Shown here: piece by piece, positions 8,630 through 16,487 of the stretch | Numbering within the stretch: the stretch's first letter is position 1 | Layout: every line of letters begins with the position of its first letter | Origin: CAWCHZ01 sp963795555 | Lineage (GTDB): Bacteria; Actinomycetota; Thermoleophilia; Solirubrobacterales; Solirubrobacteraceae | DNA length: 64,000 nt | NCBI GenBank assembly: GCA_963795555.1 | Contig: CAWCHZ010000002.1 | Coordinates: 1,922,001-1,986,000 of the forward strand | Direction of reading: 5' to 3' | Translations under genes and position numbers: made by a program | Notes under the pieces: generated by a model | The model's input: the letters and a program-made list of their open reading frames with translations, nothing else | Told to the model about the DNA's origin: nothing | The model's database searches: none

Positions 8630-10372
8630 GTGTCCGAGCTGACCAACAGGGAGATCGCCGCGGCGTTCGACGAGCTGGGTGACCTCTACGAGCTCGATGG
8701 CGCGATCGTGCACCGGGTGGTCGCCTACCGCAGCGCCGCCAAGGCGGTCCGCGACGCGACCTCCTCGGTGGCGGCGTTGGCGCGCGCCGGCCGGGCGACC
8801 GAGCTGCCCGGAATCGGGCGCACGCTGGCCGACAAGATCTCCGCGCTGCTGGAGACCGGCTCGATCCCAAGCCTCGAGCGGCTGCGCGCGAAATACCCGG
8901 CAGGTGTGGTCGACATGATGCGCCTGCCCGGGCTTGGACCCAAGCGAGCGCGTCGGCTCTACGAGGAGCTGGGCGTCGACTCGTTCGGATCGCTGCGGGA
9001 GGCCGCTGCCAACGAGCGCATCCGCACGCTGCGCGGCTTTGGCCCCAAGGCCGAGCAGACGATCGCCGCGGCGCTCGAGCGCCAGACCGAGCGGCCCGCG
9101 ACGCGGGTGCTGCTGCCGCGCGCGCTGGAGCTGGGCGAGCTGATCGTCGGACGGCTGCGGGCTGAGCCAGCCGCCGTGCACGTCGAGCTGGCCGGCTCGG
9201 CGCGGCGGCTCAGCGACACGGTCAAGGACCTCGACATCGTCGCAACCACGCACGAGCCGGCCGCGCTGGCGCGGGCGCTGGCCGAGCTCGACGTCGTGGA
9301 GTCCGTCCAGTCGGCCGGCGAGGCTGGCGCGCGGGTCACGACCCACAACGGCATGCGCGTGGACCTCAAGATCGTCGCGCCCGATCAGCTCGGCAACGCG
9401 CTTCAGCACTTCACCGGCTCCCAGGCGCACAACGTCGCGCTGCGCGAGGCCGCCGTACGCCGCGGCCTGCACGTCTCCGAGTACGGCATCGCCGATGACG
9501 CCACGGGCGTCACGCACCGCTGCGCCAGCGAGGCCGAGGTCTACGAGCTGCTCGGGCTGCGCTACATCGAGCCGGAGCTGCGCGAGGGACGCGGCGAGCT
9601 GGAGGCCGCGGCCGGACGCGCTGGTGGCCTGCCGCAGCTGATCGAGCTCGCGGACCTGCGCGGCGATCTGCACTGCCATACCAAGGCCTCGGATGGACGC
9701 GGCACTGTCGAGCAGATGGCGCGCGCGGCGCTCGAGCGCGGCTATGGCTACCTCGCGATCACCGACCACTCGGCGAGCCACGGCTTCGGCAACGGCGTCT
9801 CGCCCGATCAGCTCTGGCGCAGCATCGAGCACATCCGAGCCGTCGACGACGGGCTGGAGGGAATCCGCGTGCTCGCCGGCAGTGAGGTCAACATCCTGCT
9901 CGACGGCAGCCCGGACTACGACGACGACCTGCTGGCCGAGCTGGACTGGGTGGTGGCGAGCGTCCACTCATCCTTTGCGATGGAGCAGCCGGCGATGACC
10001 GAGCGGATGCTGGCGGCGATCGAGCACCCGTTGATCGATGCGATCGGTCACCCAACCGGGCGCAAGATCCAGCGCCGCGCCGGTTATGCGCTGGATCTCG
10101 AGCGGATCTTCGCAGCGGCCGCGCACACCGGTACGGCGCTCGAGATCAACGGCGCCCCCGACCGGCGCGACCTCTCGGACATCAACGCGCGGGCCGCCGC
10201 ACAGGCCGGCGTGAGGATCGTGATCGACTCCGACGCCCACGGCCCCGAGCGGCTGGAGCTGATCGGCTATGGCGTCGCCACCGCGCGGCGGGCCTGGCTG
10301 ACCCGCGAGCAGGTCATCAACACGCGCGAGTGGGAGGACCTGGCCGCGTCACGGAAGCGCATGCGCGGCTGA
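8630..10372 (+). CDS. polX: DNA polymerase X family protein with PHP domain
   Basis: A 580-residue PolX. The N-terminal helix-hairpin-helix region shows LPGIGRTLADKI and LPGLGPKRARRLYEEL. The polymerase palm has GSARRLSDTVKDLDIV (two catalytic Asp, near 195-205) and GMRVDLKIV (third Asp). The C-terminal PHP domain holds the metal ligands DLHCHTKASDG, ITDHS, GSEVNI, SVHSSF, IGHPTGR and DSDAH. Such enzymes fill short gaps in base-excision repair, and the PHP domain supplies 3'-5' exonuclease or AP-site processing. All metal ligands look intact. The GTG start at 8630 is set by the first conserved residues (LTNREIAAAFDEL). Confidence 0.93.
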   Translation: MSELTNREIAAAFDELGDLYELDGAIVHRVVAYRSAAKAVRDATSSVAALARAGRATELPGIGRTLADKISALLETGSIPSLERLRAKYPAGVVDMMRLPGLGPKRARRLYEELGVDSFGSLREAAANERIRTLRGFGPKAEQTIAAALERQTERPATRVLLPRALELGELIVGRLRAEPAAVHVELAGSARRLSDTVKDLDIVATTHEPAALARALAELDVVESVQSAGEAGARVTTHNGMRVDLKIVAPDQLGNALQHFTGSQAHNVALREAAVRRGLHVSEYGIADDATGVTHRCASEAEVYELLGLRYIEPELREGRGELEAAAGRAGGLPQLIELADLRGDLHCHTKASDGRGTVEQMARAALERGYGYLAITDHSASHGFGNGVSPDQLWRSIEHIRAVDDGLEGIRVLAGSEVNILLDGSPDYDDDLLAELDWVVASVHSSFAMEQPAMTERMLAAIEHPLIDAIGHPTGRKIQRRAGYALDLERIFAAAAHTGTALEINGAPDRRDLSDINARAAAQAGVRIVIDSDAHGPERLELIGYGVATARRAWLTREQVINTREWEDLAASRKRMRG

Positions 10373-10419
10373 GCGCCGCTCGTCGCCTCCTCAGGCTGCG
10401 CCAGGCTCGACAGCAGGCC

Positions 10420-11403
10420 TCAGCCGGCGCGCTCCAGCAGCACCGGCAGCACCTGCTCGGCGACGATGCGATCGACCGCCGTGCTGCTGTAGGGCGACAG
10501 CGCCGCCCGGGCCCGCTCGGCATAGCCCGGCGTCGGGGCGTCCAGCGCGCTGCGCAGGGCCGCCGCGAGATCCTCGCCGACCAGGCGCGAGTCCAGGCCG
10601 CGTGCGATCGGCAGCGCGACGTAGGGCCCGGGCGCGGGCGTCGTGACGAGCGCGCAGCCATCGGCGAGCGCCTCGAGCTGGGCGATGCCGTAGTCCTCGC
10701 GACGGGGCGCGGTGACGTATACGCGGCAGCGGCGTTGCAACGCGCGGTAGCGTTCTCTGTCCATCAGCCCCATGCAGCGCACGCCGGGCATGCGGATCGT
10801 GGTCGGCGCGCCGACGACGACCAGCTCCTCATAGTCGCGGCGGGCGCGCGCAAAGGCGGCGAGGACGCGGTCGAGCCCCTTCTTGTGCGGGTTGGCGGCG
10901 TAGGTGATCGCGGCGATGTCGCGCTCGCCGCCCTGCGCCCGCGCGGCCACGTCGATCGGCACCGGCAGCACGATCGCCGGCGCGTGTCGCGCCGGACCCT
11001 CGGCCAGGGCGGCTGCGCTCCAAGGCAACAGCAGCGGAGCCTCTGCCAGGCGCGCGCGCTCGACCGGCCGCTGCCAGACGCCGGCGCGCCCGGGTCGGTT
11101 GCCGTTGGCGCAGGCATCGAAGCGGATTGCGCCAGGCCGCGACCACAGCGCCGCGGTGGTGGTGGTCGAGTAGAGGACCGCACGCGGGCGCAGCTCGGCG
11201 AGCGCGCGGCGCGCCCGCTCGCGCGCGCGCCAGGCGAGCACGAGGTCGCCGAGCGCGAGCGTTGGCAGGCGGGCAGTCGGCAGCGGCGCGGCGACGACCG
11301 CGGCGCGCGCGCCGGCGCGCTCCAGCGATGTCTGCAGCTCGCGGTCGGCGGCGCGCAGCCCGGCCGTCGAGCCCAGCGAGACGATCAGCACGTCGACCGG
11401 CAC
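10420..11403 (-). CDS. GT4-like glycosyltransferase
   Basis: A 327-residue GT-B type protein. The N-terminus begins with a Rossmann strand and loop (VDVLIVSLGSTAG). The C-terminal half has ITYAANPHKKGLDRVLAAF, the linker region of GT4 enzymes, and REDYGIAQLEALADGCALVT, an EX7E-like donor site in which the first Glu stands in REDYG. It is shorter than a typical GT4. It is the last gene of a three-gene minus-strand run with otsB and a small membrane protein, with 4 bp between it and the membrane protein gene. The sugar donor and acceptor are unknown; trehalose-related glycolipid work would fit the context but is speculation. Confidence 0.7.
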   Translation of the reverse strand: MPVDVLIVSLGSTAGLRAADRELQTSLERAGARAAVVAAPLPTARLPTLALGDLVLAWRARERARRALAELRPRAVLYSTTTTAALWSRPGAIRFDACANGNRPGRAGVWQRPVERARLAEAPLLLPWSAAALAEGPARHAPAIVLPVPIDVAARAQGGERDIAAITYAANPHKKGLDRVLAAFARARRDYEELVVVGAPTTIRMPGVRCMGLMDRERYRALQRRCRVYVTAPRREDYGIAQLEALADGCALVTTPAPGPYVALPIARGLDSRLVGEDLAAALRSALDAPTPGYAERARAALSPYSSTAVDRIVAEQVLPVLLERAG

Positions 11404-11407
11404 GCCC

Positions 11408-11920
11408 TCAGCCGCTGGGTACCTGGCGCCTGAAGCCGGGCGCGCGGATCAGGCGCATCGGCTTGAACGGCGAGCCGCGGTCGACGTAGAAGGACGCGCC
11501 ATCGCGATCCTCGATCGCCATCACGGCTGCGTCCTGGTGGCGCCAGTAGAGCGAGAGCACGAGCGGTCCGCCGGTCGCGATCGCCGGCACCTGCGGCAGC
11601 AGGAACGCGATCGCGCCCGCGATGATCGTCACGACCAGCAGCAGCCAGAGCCGGTTGAGGATGACGCGAACCGGCGACTGCTCGGGCAACGCCCTGGTGG
11701 TGCGGGCGCTGGACAGCAGCGCGGCGATTGGCGGTGTGGTCTGCGCCCGGTGCCCGAGCACGAAGCCGACCGCCGCGGCGACCACCCACCAGCCGATCGC
11801 GCCGAGCACGAGCGTCGGCTGGTCGGCGCTGTCGGCGGCGACCACGGTCAAAGCGCCCAGCAACGTCGCCGCGCCCGCGCTCAGCATCACGGTGACCCTG
11901 AGGAAGTCGGTGAAGAGCAT
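11408..11920 (-). CDS. Small membrane protein of unknown function
   Basis: The 170-residue protein has four likely membrane spans: VTVMLSAGAATLLGALTVVA, an adjacent WWVVAAAVGFVLG, LWLLLVVTIIAGAIAFLLP, and a weaker segment near TGGPLVLSLYW. It ends in a roughly 40-residue soluble tail containing VMAIEDRDGASFYVDRGSP. I do not recognise a family. Tight spacing on both sides (13 bp from otsB, 4 bp to the glycosyltransferase) argues for co-transcription. Confidence 0.65.
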   Translation of the reverse strand: MLFTDFLRVTVMLSAGAATLLGALTVVAADSADQPTLVLGAIGWWVVAAAVGFVLGHRAQTTPPIAALLSSARTTRALPEQSPVRVILNRLWLLLVVTIIAGAIAFLLPQVPAIATGGPLVLSLYWRHQDAAVMAIEDRDGASFYVDRGSPFKPMRLIRAPGFRRQVPSG

Positions 11921-11933
11921 CGTCGGTTGGGCG

Positions 11934-12740
11934 CTAGCCGTTGGCGAGCGTCTCGAGCAGCGCGCGCACGCCGTCGGGGCCGTCGACCATTACGTCGGCC
12001 GCGCCGGCAATCGCCTCGGGCGCCTCGTCGGAGGCCACCCCCACGCAGACCGCGCTGTCGAGGTCACCCGCGGCGACCAGCGCGCGCAGCGCGGCGAAGC
12101 CGTCGAGATCGGTGAGGTCATCGCCGGCGTAGAGCGCGGCGGTCAGGCCGGAGCCCCGCAGCAGGCGCGTAATGCCGGTGCCCTTGTCGACCGGCACGGG
12201 CGGTCGCAGCTCCAGCACCTTGCGCCCCCAATGCACCGCCAGCCCCTCGGCCTGCGCCATGCCGGCGAGCTCCTCGAGCGCCGCGCGCGCAAGCTGCTCG
12301 TCGGGTGCTCCGCGCCAATGCAGTCCGGCGATCGGCCCCTTGTCCTCCAGGCGCACGCGCAGCCGCTGCAGCTCGCTGGTGCAGTGACGTCGCGCAAAGC
12401 GCTGGACTCGGTTGGTCCACGGCGCCAGCCGTTGGTCGATCTCCACGGTCACGCTGCCCGGCCGCAGCAGCTCGCCGCCGTGGTTGCCGATGTAGCCGAT
12501 CGAGCCGATCGAGACGATCCGCCGCGCGTCCGCTGCCCGCCGCCCGCTGACGCAGGCCACCAGGGCGTAGCGGCGGGCGATCCTGATCAGCAGGCCGCGC
12601 GTGCTCTCGGGCACCAGCGCATCGTCGGCATGCCGGACGATCGAGGCCAACGTTCCGTCGACGTCGAGCAGGATGGCGGAGCGCTCGGGCGCAGCCACGA
12701 GTGGCGCAAGGCGCTCAGCGAGCGTTGCGGCGGGGCTCAC
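11934..12740 (-). CDS. otsB: Trehalose-phosphatase (HAD superfamily)
   Basis: This 268-residue HAD phosphatase removes phosphate from trehalose 6-phosphate. Motif I is ILLDVDGTLASIV (nucleophile Asp near residue 26), motif II lies at CVSGR, and motif IV is LYAGDDLTDLDGFAALR. The cap contains GNHGGELL and VDKGTGITRLL, typical for OtsB. No trehalose-phosphate synthase gene (otsA) is present in the window, so the substrate supply must come from elsewhere. It is the first gene of the run with the membrane protein and glycosyltransferase, and is divergent from the TSUP gene (20 bp between the starts). Confidence 0.87.
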   Translation of the reverse strand: MSPAATLAERLAPLVAAPERSAILLDVDGTLASIVRHADDALVPESTRGLLIRIARRYALVACVSGRRAADARRIVSIGSIGYIGNHGGELLRPGSVTVEIDQRLAPWTNRVQRFARRHCTSELQRLRVRLEDKGPIAGLHWRGAPDEQLARAALEELAGMAQAEGLAVHWGRKVLELRPPVPVDKGTGITRLLRGSGLTAALYAGDDLTDLDGFAALRALVAAGDLDSAVCVGVASDEAPEAIAGAADVMVDGPDGVRALLETLANG

Positions 12741-12760
12741 GGCTTCTAGTATGGCGCCCC

Positions 12761-13120
12761 ATGACGGCGCGTCGTTCGCTCAGGCTGATCGCGATCGGCA
12801 CGATCGGCGGGGCGTTCTCCGGGCTGCTGGGAGTCGGCGGCGGCGTCGTGATCGTGCCGTTGCTGATCCTCTGGTTGGGCTACGAGGAGCGCTCGGCGAC
12901 CGGCACGTCGCTGACGGCGATCGTCCCGATCGCCGCGATCGGCGTCGTCGTGCAGGCCGTCTATGGCAACGTCGACGCCGTCAAGGGGATCCTGGTTGGC
13001 CTGCCGGCCGTCGCCGGAGTGCTGCTCGGCACCTGGCTCCAGCAACGACTCCCCACCGACGTGATCGTGCTCGTGTTCGCGGCACTGCTCGTCGCCGCGT
13101 CGATCGAGCTGCTGGTCTGA
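12761..13120 (+). CDS. Half-size TSUP (TauE/SafE) transporter, first of a pair
   Basis: A 119-residue membrane protein with about four spans and the TSUP repeat motif GGAFSGLLGVGGGVVIVPLL, followed by the EERSATGTSLTAIVPIAAIG segment. Full-length TSUP exporters of sulfite, sulfoacetate or other organosulfur anions have about 250 residues and two such repeats; this protein has only one. The second half follows directly as a separate gene at 13164, so the two products probably form a heterodimer. ATG 12761 is the first start after the otsB promoter side. Confidence 0.82.
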   Translation: MTARRSLRLIAIGTIGGAFSGLLGVGGGVVIVPLLILWLGYEERSATGTSLTAIVPIAAIGVVVQAVYGNVDAVKGILVGLPAVAGVLLGTWLQQRLPTDVIVLVFAALLVAASIELLV

Positions 13121-13163
13121 GGGCCATGGCGTTGGTCGCGTCGATCGAGCTGCTGATCTGAGG
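13096..13163. repeat. 41-bp-spaced duplication of the gene end and stop codon
   Basis: A 27-bp block (CGCGTCGATCGAGCTGCTGG then TCTGAGG) at 13096-13122 recurs at 13137-13163 with one change. Both copies include the sequence CTGA that forms the stop codon of the first TSUP gene. The second copy ends immediately before the ATG of the second TSUP gene. Confidence 0.92.
13126..13161 (+). other. 11-codon mini open frame between the TSUP genes
   Basis: The duplication leaves an ATG at 13126, then codons for MALVASIELLI and a TGA at 13159-13161, 2 bp before the next gene. The peptide repeats the last residues of the upstream protein (VAASIELLV). It may be a non-functional by-product or may help ribosomes carry over to the next gene; nothing shows that it is translated. 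Confidence 0.3.
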
Positions 13164-13613
13164 ATGGTCGCCGCGCTCGTGATCGGGCTGCTCGCCGGCG
13201 TCGTCGCCGGCCTGCTCGGCGTGGGCGGCGGCATCCTCTTCGTCCCGGCGCTGACCCTGCTGCTCGGGCTCTCGCAGGTTCGCGCCGAGGCGACATCGCT
13301 GCTGGCGATCGTGCCGGTTGCGCTGGTCGGGGCTCTGCGCCAGCACCGCTACGGCAACGTGCGAGTGCGCGACGGGCTGTTCGTCGGTGGGCTCTCGGCG
13401 GCGGGCGTGCTGGCGGGGGTCGCGACGGCCAATGCCCTGCCCGAGCGCGCGCTGAAGATCGCCTTCGCAACGTTGCAGCTGGCGATCGCGCTGCAACTGG
13501 TGCGGCGGGTGCTGCGCGGCAGGTGGGCTGGCGCCGCTGGCGACCCACCCGCCGCTGGCGACTCACCCGCCGCTAGCGACCCACCCGCACGGAGTCGGCC
13601 ACCGGCGCGCTGA
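13164..13613 (+). CDS. Half-size TSUP (TauE/SafE) transporter, second of a pair
   Basis: A 149-residue product with about four spans and the motif AGVVAGLLGVGGGILFVPAL, equivalent to the motif of the preceding half-gene, followed by SQVRAEATSLLAIVPVALVG. The final 30 residues form a soluble Pro/Ala/Asp tail encoded by a perfect-period 18-bp repeat and overlap the 3' end of the convergent DUF2127 gene by 41 bp. Together with the first half it would rebuild an eight-span TSUP carrier. The substrate is unknown. Confidence 0.82.
   Translation: MVAALVIGLLAGVVAGLLGVGGGILFVPALTLLLGLSQVRAEATSLLAIVPVALVGALRQHRYGNVRVRDGLFVGGLSAAGVLAGVATANALPERALKIAFATLQLAIALQLVRRVLRGRWAGAAGDPPAAGDSPAASDPPARSRPPAR
13533..13586. 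repeat. 18-bp tandem repeat, three copies, over two convergent gene ends
   Basis: Units start at 13533, 13551 and 13569 and read GCCGCTGGCGACCCACCC with one change in each of the later copies. On the plus strand they encode repeats of a six-residue Ala-Gly-Asp-Pro-Pro-type tail on the TSUP protein. The last copy includes the stop codon region of the minus-strand DUF2127 gene (13573-13575). Confidence 0.92.
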
Positions 13614-14433
13614 GCGCCTCCGGCGCTTCGCGCTCCAGCGCCGCCCAGCTCAGCTCGTGCGCGCGCTCCTCACGCTCGCGGCGGATGCCGCCGCGCAGCC
13701 CGAAGAGCCGCTTGGCATACAGCAGGTAGATCACAATCGCCAGGTTGACGATCAGCGCAAGCACCTTGAACCAGGAGACGCGATCGACGATCTCGTAGAT
13801 CTCCAGCGGCAGCAGCAGGGTGGTCGCGAGGAACGTCAGATACTCCGCCCAGCGCCGCTGCAGCCAGAGTCCGACCGCCTCCACCCCCTCCAGCAGGGCA
13901 TAGCCCGCGAAGACGCCCCCGAGCTCCTCGAGCCGCGCGGTGCGCAGCGACAGCACGCGGCCGATCGAGCCGAGAATCGGGATGCGATTGGCCTGGATCG
14001 GCCCCCCGATACCGCGCTGGATGTCGGTGAGCAGGCGGTAGAACTCGTGGTGCAGCGTCGAGCGGTGCGCGGCGATCGCGAACAGCGCCACGGCCAGCAC
14101 CGCGAGGATCAGGAAATGCAGCGCGCGGTCGAGCGCGATCACGCGCAGGACGATGCGATCGCGCAGCGCCCGGCCGCGCAGCGGCAGCTCGATCTCGGCC
14201 CGCGCAGGCGGATGCTCGCTGCGCGGATGCGCCGGCGCCGGCAGCGTCAACCAGCAGTGGCAGCGCAGACAGCGGTGCCAGCGCACGCCAGCGATCTCCC
14301 GCGCGACCAGCGCGTCCCCGGGGCGCAGCTGCGCGGCCTCGTCGCCAATGAGCACATGGCCCGACAGCGCGCAGGCGAGCAGGTCGTAGTTCAGACGCCC
14401 GCGTCGCGGCGCCCTGCGGTCCCGCTGCATCAT
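13573..14433 (-). CDS. DUF2127 family membrane protein
   Basis: The protein has about 286 residues. Its C-terminal two thirds is a DUF2127 domain with four membrane spans and the family hallmark GYALLEGVEAVGLWLQRRWA followed by EYLTFLATTLLLPLEIYEI. The N-terminal 90 residues are a separate soluble segment with CLRCHCWL, two CxxC-like cysteines that could bind a metal. The start is ATG 14433 or the adjacent ATG 14430. No function is established for DUF2127. It overlaps the TSUP gene tail to tail. Confidence 0.8.
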   Translation of the reverse strand: MMQRDRRAPRRGRLNYDLLACALSGHVLIGDEAAQLRPGDALVAREIAGVRWHRCLRCHCWLTLPAPAHPRSEHPPARAEIELPLRGRALRDRIVLRVIALDRALHFLILAVLAVALFAIAAHRSTLHHEFYRLLTDIQRGIGGPIQANRIPILGSIGRVLSLRTARLEELGGVFAGYALLEGVEAVGLWLQRRWAEYLTFLATTLLLPLEIYEIVDRVSWFKVLALIVNLAIVIYLLYAKRLFGLRGGIRREREERAHELSWAALEREAPEALSAPVADSVRVGR

Positions 14434-14455
14434 CCAGGCACCATACTGTCGCGCT

Positions 14456-14510
14456 CGATGACAGAAGCGTCGCCCTTGACGACACAAGCGTGCCTTCGAT
14501 GACAGCAGCC
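14456..14510. repeat. About 20-bp imperfect tandem repeat, three copies, in a divergent spacer
   Basis: CGATGACAGAAGCG at 14456, TGACGACACAAGCG at 14477 and CGATGACAGCAGCC at 14497 are spaced by 21 and 20 bp. They fill the middle of the 122-bp spacer between the divergent DUF2127 and permease genes, where promoters or operators of either gene could lie. Confidence 0.65.
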
Positions 14511-14555
14511 AGCCCACAGCTCGCGACTCGCCGAGGACGGCAGGGAGCCTAGGCG

Positions 14556-16487
14556 ATGGCCCGCCTGGAGGTCCGCGGCCTGCGCCGCACCGTCGGCGTC
14601 AGCGGCCTGTTCGCGACGGCCTACGGGAACGTCGGCTCGTCGATCTACTACGCGCTGGGACTCGTCGCCGCTCACGCGCTCGGCCTCACGCCCGTGGTGT
14701 TCATGCTGGCCGGCGGGCTGTTCGCGCTGACCGCCAAGACCTATGCCGAGGGCGCATCGATGTTCCCCGAGGCCGGCGGCTCGTCGTCGTTCGCACGCCA
14801 CGCCTTCAACGAGATCGCCTCGTTCTTCGCTGGCTGGGCGCTGACGCTCGACTACATCATCACGATCGCGATCTCGGCCTTCTTCGTGCCGCATTACCTC
14901 GGCGCCTTCTGGCATCCGTTCACGCACGGACCCTGGGACGTGTTCGGCGGCATCGCCGTGATCGTGCTGCTCTGCGCGCTCAACATCCGCGGGCTGGGCG
15001 AGTCCGCCAAGCTCAACATCGGGCTCGCCGTCGCCGACCTGATGACCCAGCTGCTGCTCGTGGCGATCGGCGTGGTGCTGGTGCTCAACCCGTCGCTGCT
15101 GGTCCATCAGGTCCATCTCGGCACGGCGCCGTCCTACTCGCAGCTGATCTTCGCCTTCTCCGTCGCGATGGTCGCCTACACGGGCATCGAGACCGTCTCC
15201 AACATGGCCGAGGAGGCGCGCGACCCCGGCCACGACGTCCCCCGATCGGTCAACCTGGTGCTGATCGCGGTGCTCGGCGTCTACGCCGGCATGACGGTCG
15301 TCGGCCTGTCGGCGCTGCCGGTGATCCACCATGGTGTCGGCTACAACGCCGCGCTCGGCGCGCGCTACAGCCACGCGGGCTACGCGACCGCGCTGGGCGC
15401 GCGCTACGAGAACGACCCGGTGCTCGGGATCATCTCGGCATTCGGCATTCACGGCGGCCTGCAGACGGCGCTGCGCTCCTACGTCGGCGTGCTGGCGGCG
15501 ACGATCCTGCTGATCGCCACCAACGCCGGCTTGATCGGCATCTCGCGGCTGTCATGGTCGCTTGCCGAGCACCGTCAGCTGCCCGGCGTGTTCGCGCGAC
15601 TGCACGCGCGCTACCGCACGCCCTGGTTCACGATCGTTACGTTCTCGGTGCTGGCGGGCCTGCTGCTGATCCCCGGCAAGACCGACTTCCTCGGCAACCT
15701 CTACTCATTCGGCGCGATGCTGTCGTTCACGACCGCCCATGTGGCGATCGTCGCGCTGCGCTGGAAGGATCCCGATCGCGAGCGGCCCTACCGGATCCCC
15801 GGCTCGCTGCGCTGGCGCAACCACGAGATCCCGCTGCTGCCGATCATCGGCGGCCTGGGCACGTTCGCCGCCTGGGTCTCGGTCGTCGCGCTGCACGGCG
15901 AGGCGCGCACCGTCGGCGTGCCCTGGATGATCGTCGGGCTTGCCCTGTACTTCGTCTACCGCCGTCGGCAGGGGCTGGATCCTCGGGCCCACCATCGGAT
16001 CGAGCATCGGCAGCGTCCGGCCTTCTTCGTGGAGCTCAACTACCGCTCAGCGCTGGTGCCGATCTTCGGCGCCGACGTCGACGCCGGTGTGCTGCGCTCG
16101 GCCGCCAAGCTGGTCGGCGAGGGTGCCACTGTCGAGGCGGTCTACGTCCTGCGCGTACCCAGCCAGCTGTCGCTGGAGGCCGGTCTGGAGGAGGAGGAGG
16201 AGCAGGGTCGCGCGGTGCTCGAGAGTGCCCGCCTGCGCGGGCGCCAGGCCGGCCTGAAGGTCCAGACCCGCCTGATCCGCACGCGCAGCCCGGGCGCCGC
16301 GATCGTCGACGAGGCGCGTCGGCAGCGCTCGGACATCATCTATCTCGGGACGCGCCACGCCCCGATCGCCGAGCGCGCGCTGGGCCCGACGGCGACCTAC
16401 CTGCTGACCCATCGGCCCTGTCGCGTGGTGATCGAGACGGCCGGGCGCGACGAGCCGCAGAGCGCGGCTCAGAAGGACCGCTCGTAG
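14556..16487 (+). CDS. APC-superfamily amino acid permease with C-terminal Usp-like domain
   Basis: The 643-residue protein starts with an APC transporter of about 12 spans. The first span carries TAYGNVGSSIYYALGLVA, the substrate-site glycine region, followed later by AYTGIETVSNMAEEARDPG (span 6 and the loop typical of the family). From about residue 490 a soluble domain follows (FFVELNYRSALVPIFGADVD and DIIYLGTRHAPIAERALGPT), resembling a universal-stress-protein domain and ending in LLTHRPCRVVIE, which may bind nucleotide. Such fusions are thought to regulate uptake. A 13-residue block in an outer loop is duplicated. The transported substrate is unknown. Confidence 0.85.
   Translation: MARLEVRGLRRTVGVSGLFATAYGNVGSSIYYALGLVAAHALGLTPVVFMLAGGLFALTAKTYAEGASMFPEAGGSSSFARHAFNEIASFFAGWALTLDYIITIAISAFFVPHYLGAFWHPFTHGPWDVFGGIAVIVLLCALNIRGLGESAKLNIGLAVADLMTQLLLVAIGVVLVLNPSLLVHQVHLGTAPSYSQLIFAFSVAMVAYTGIETVSNMAEEARDPGHDVPRSVNLVLIAVLGVYAGMTVVGLSALPVIHHGVGYNAALGARYSHAGYATALGARYENDPVLGIISAFGIHGGLQTALRSYVGVLAATILLIATNAGLIGISRLSWSLAEHRQLPGVFARLHARYRTPWFTIVTFSVLAGLLLIPGKTDFLGNLYSFGAMLSFTTAHVAIVALRWKDPDRERPYRIPGSLRWRNHEIPLLPIIGGLGTFAAWVSVVALHGEARTVGVPWMIVGLALYFVYRRRQGLDPRAHHRIEHRQRPAFFVELNYRSALVPIFGADVDAGVLRSAAKLVGEGATVEAVYVLRVPSQLSLEAGLEEEEEQGRAVLESARLRGRQAGLKVQTRLIRTRSPGAAIVDEARRQRSDIIYLGTRHAPIAERALGPTATYLLTHRPCRVVIETAGRDEPQSAAQKDRS
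15339..15416. repeat. 39-bp in-frame duplication inside the permease gene
   Basis: Two 39-bp copies start at 15339 and 15378 and encode GYNAALGARYSHA and GYATALGARYEND. The second copy is the family-typical one (LGxxYxxDPVLGI), so the first is probably the insertion. It lies in a loop between membrane spans. Confidence 0.88.
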
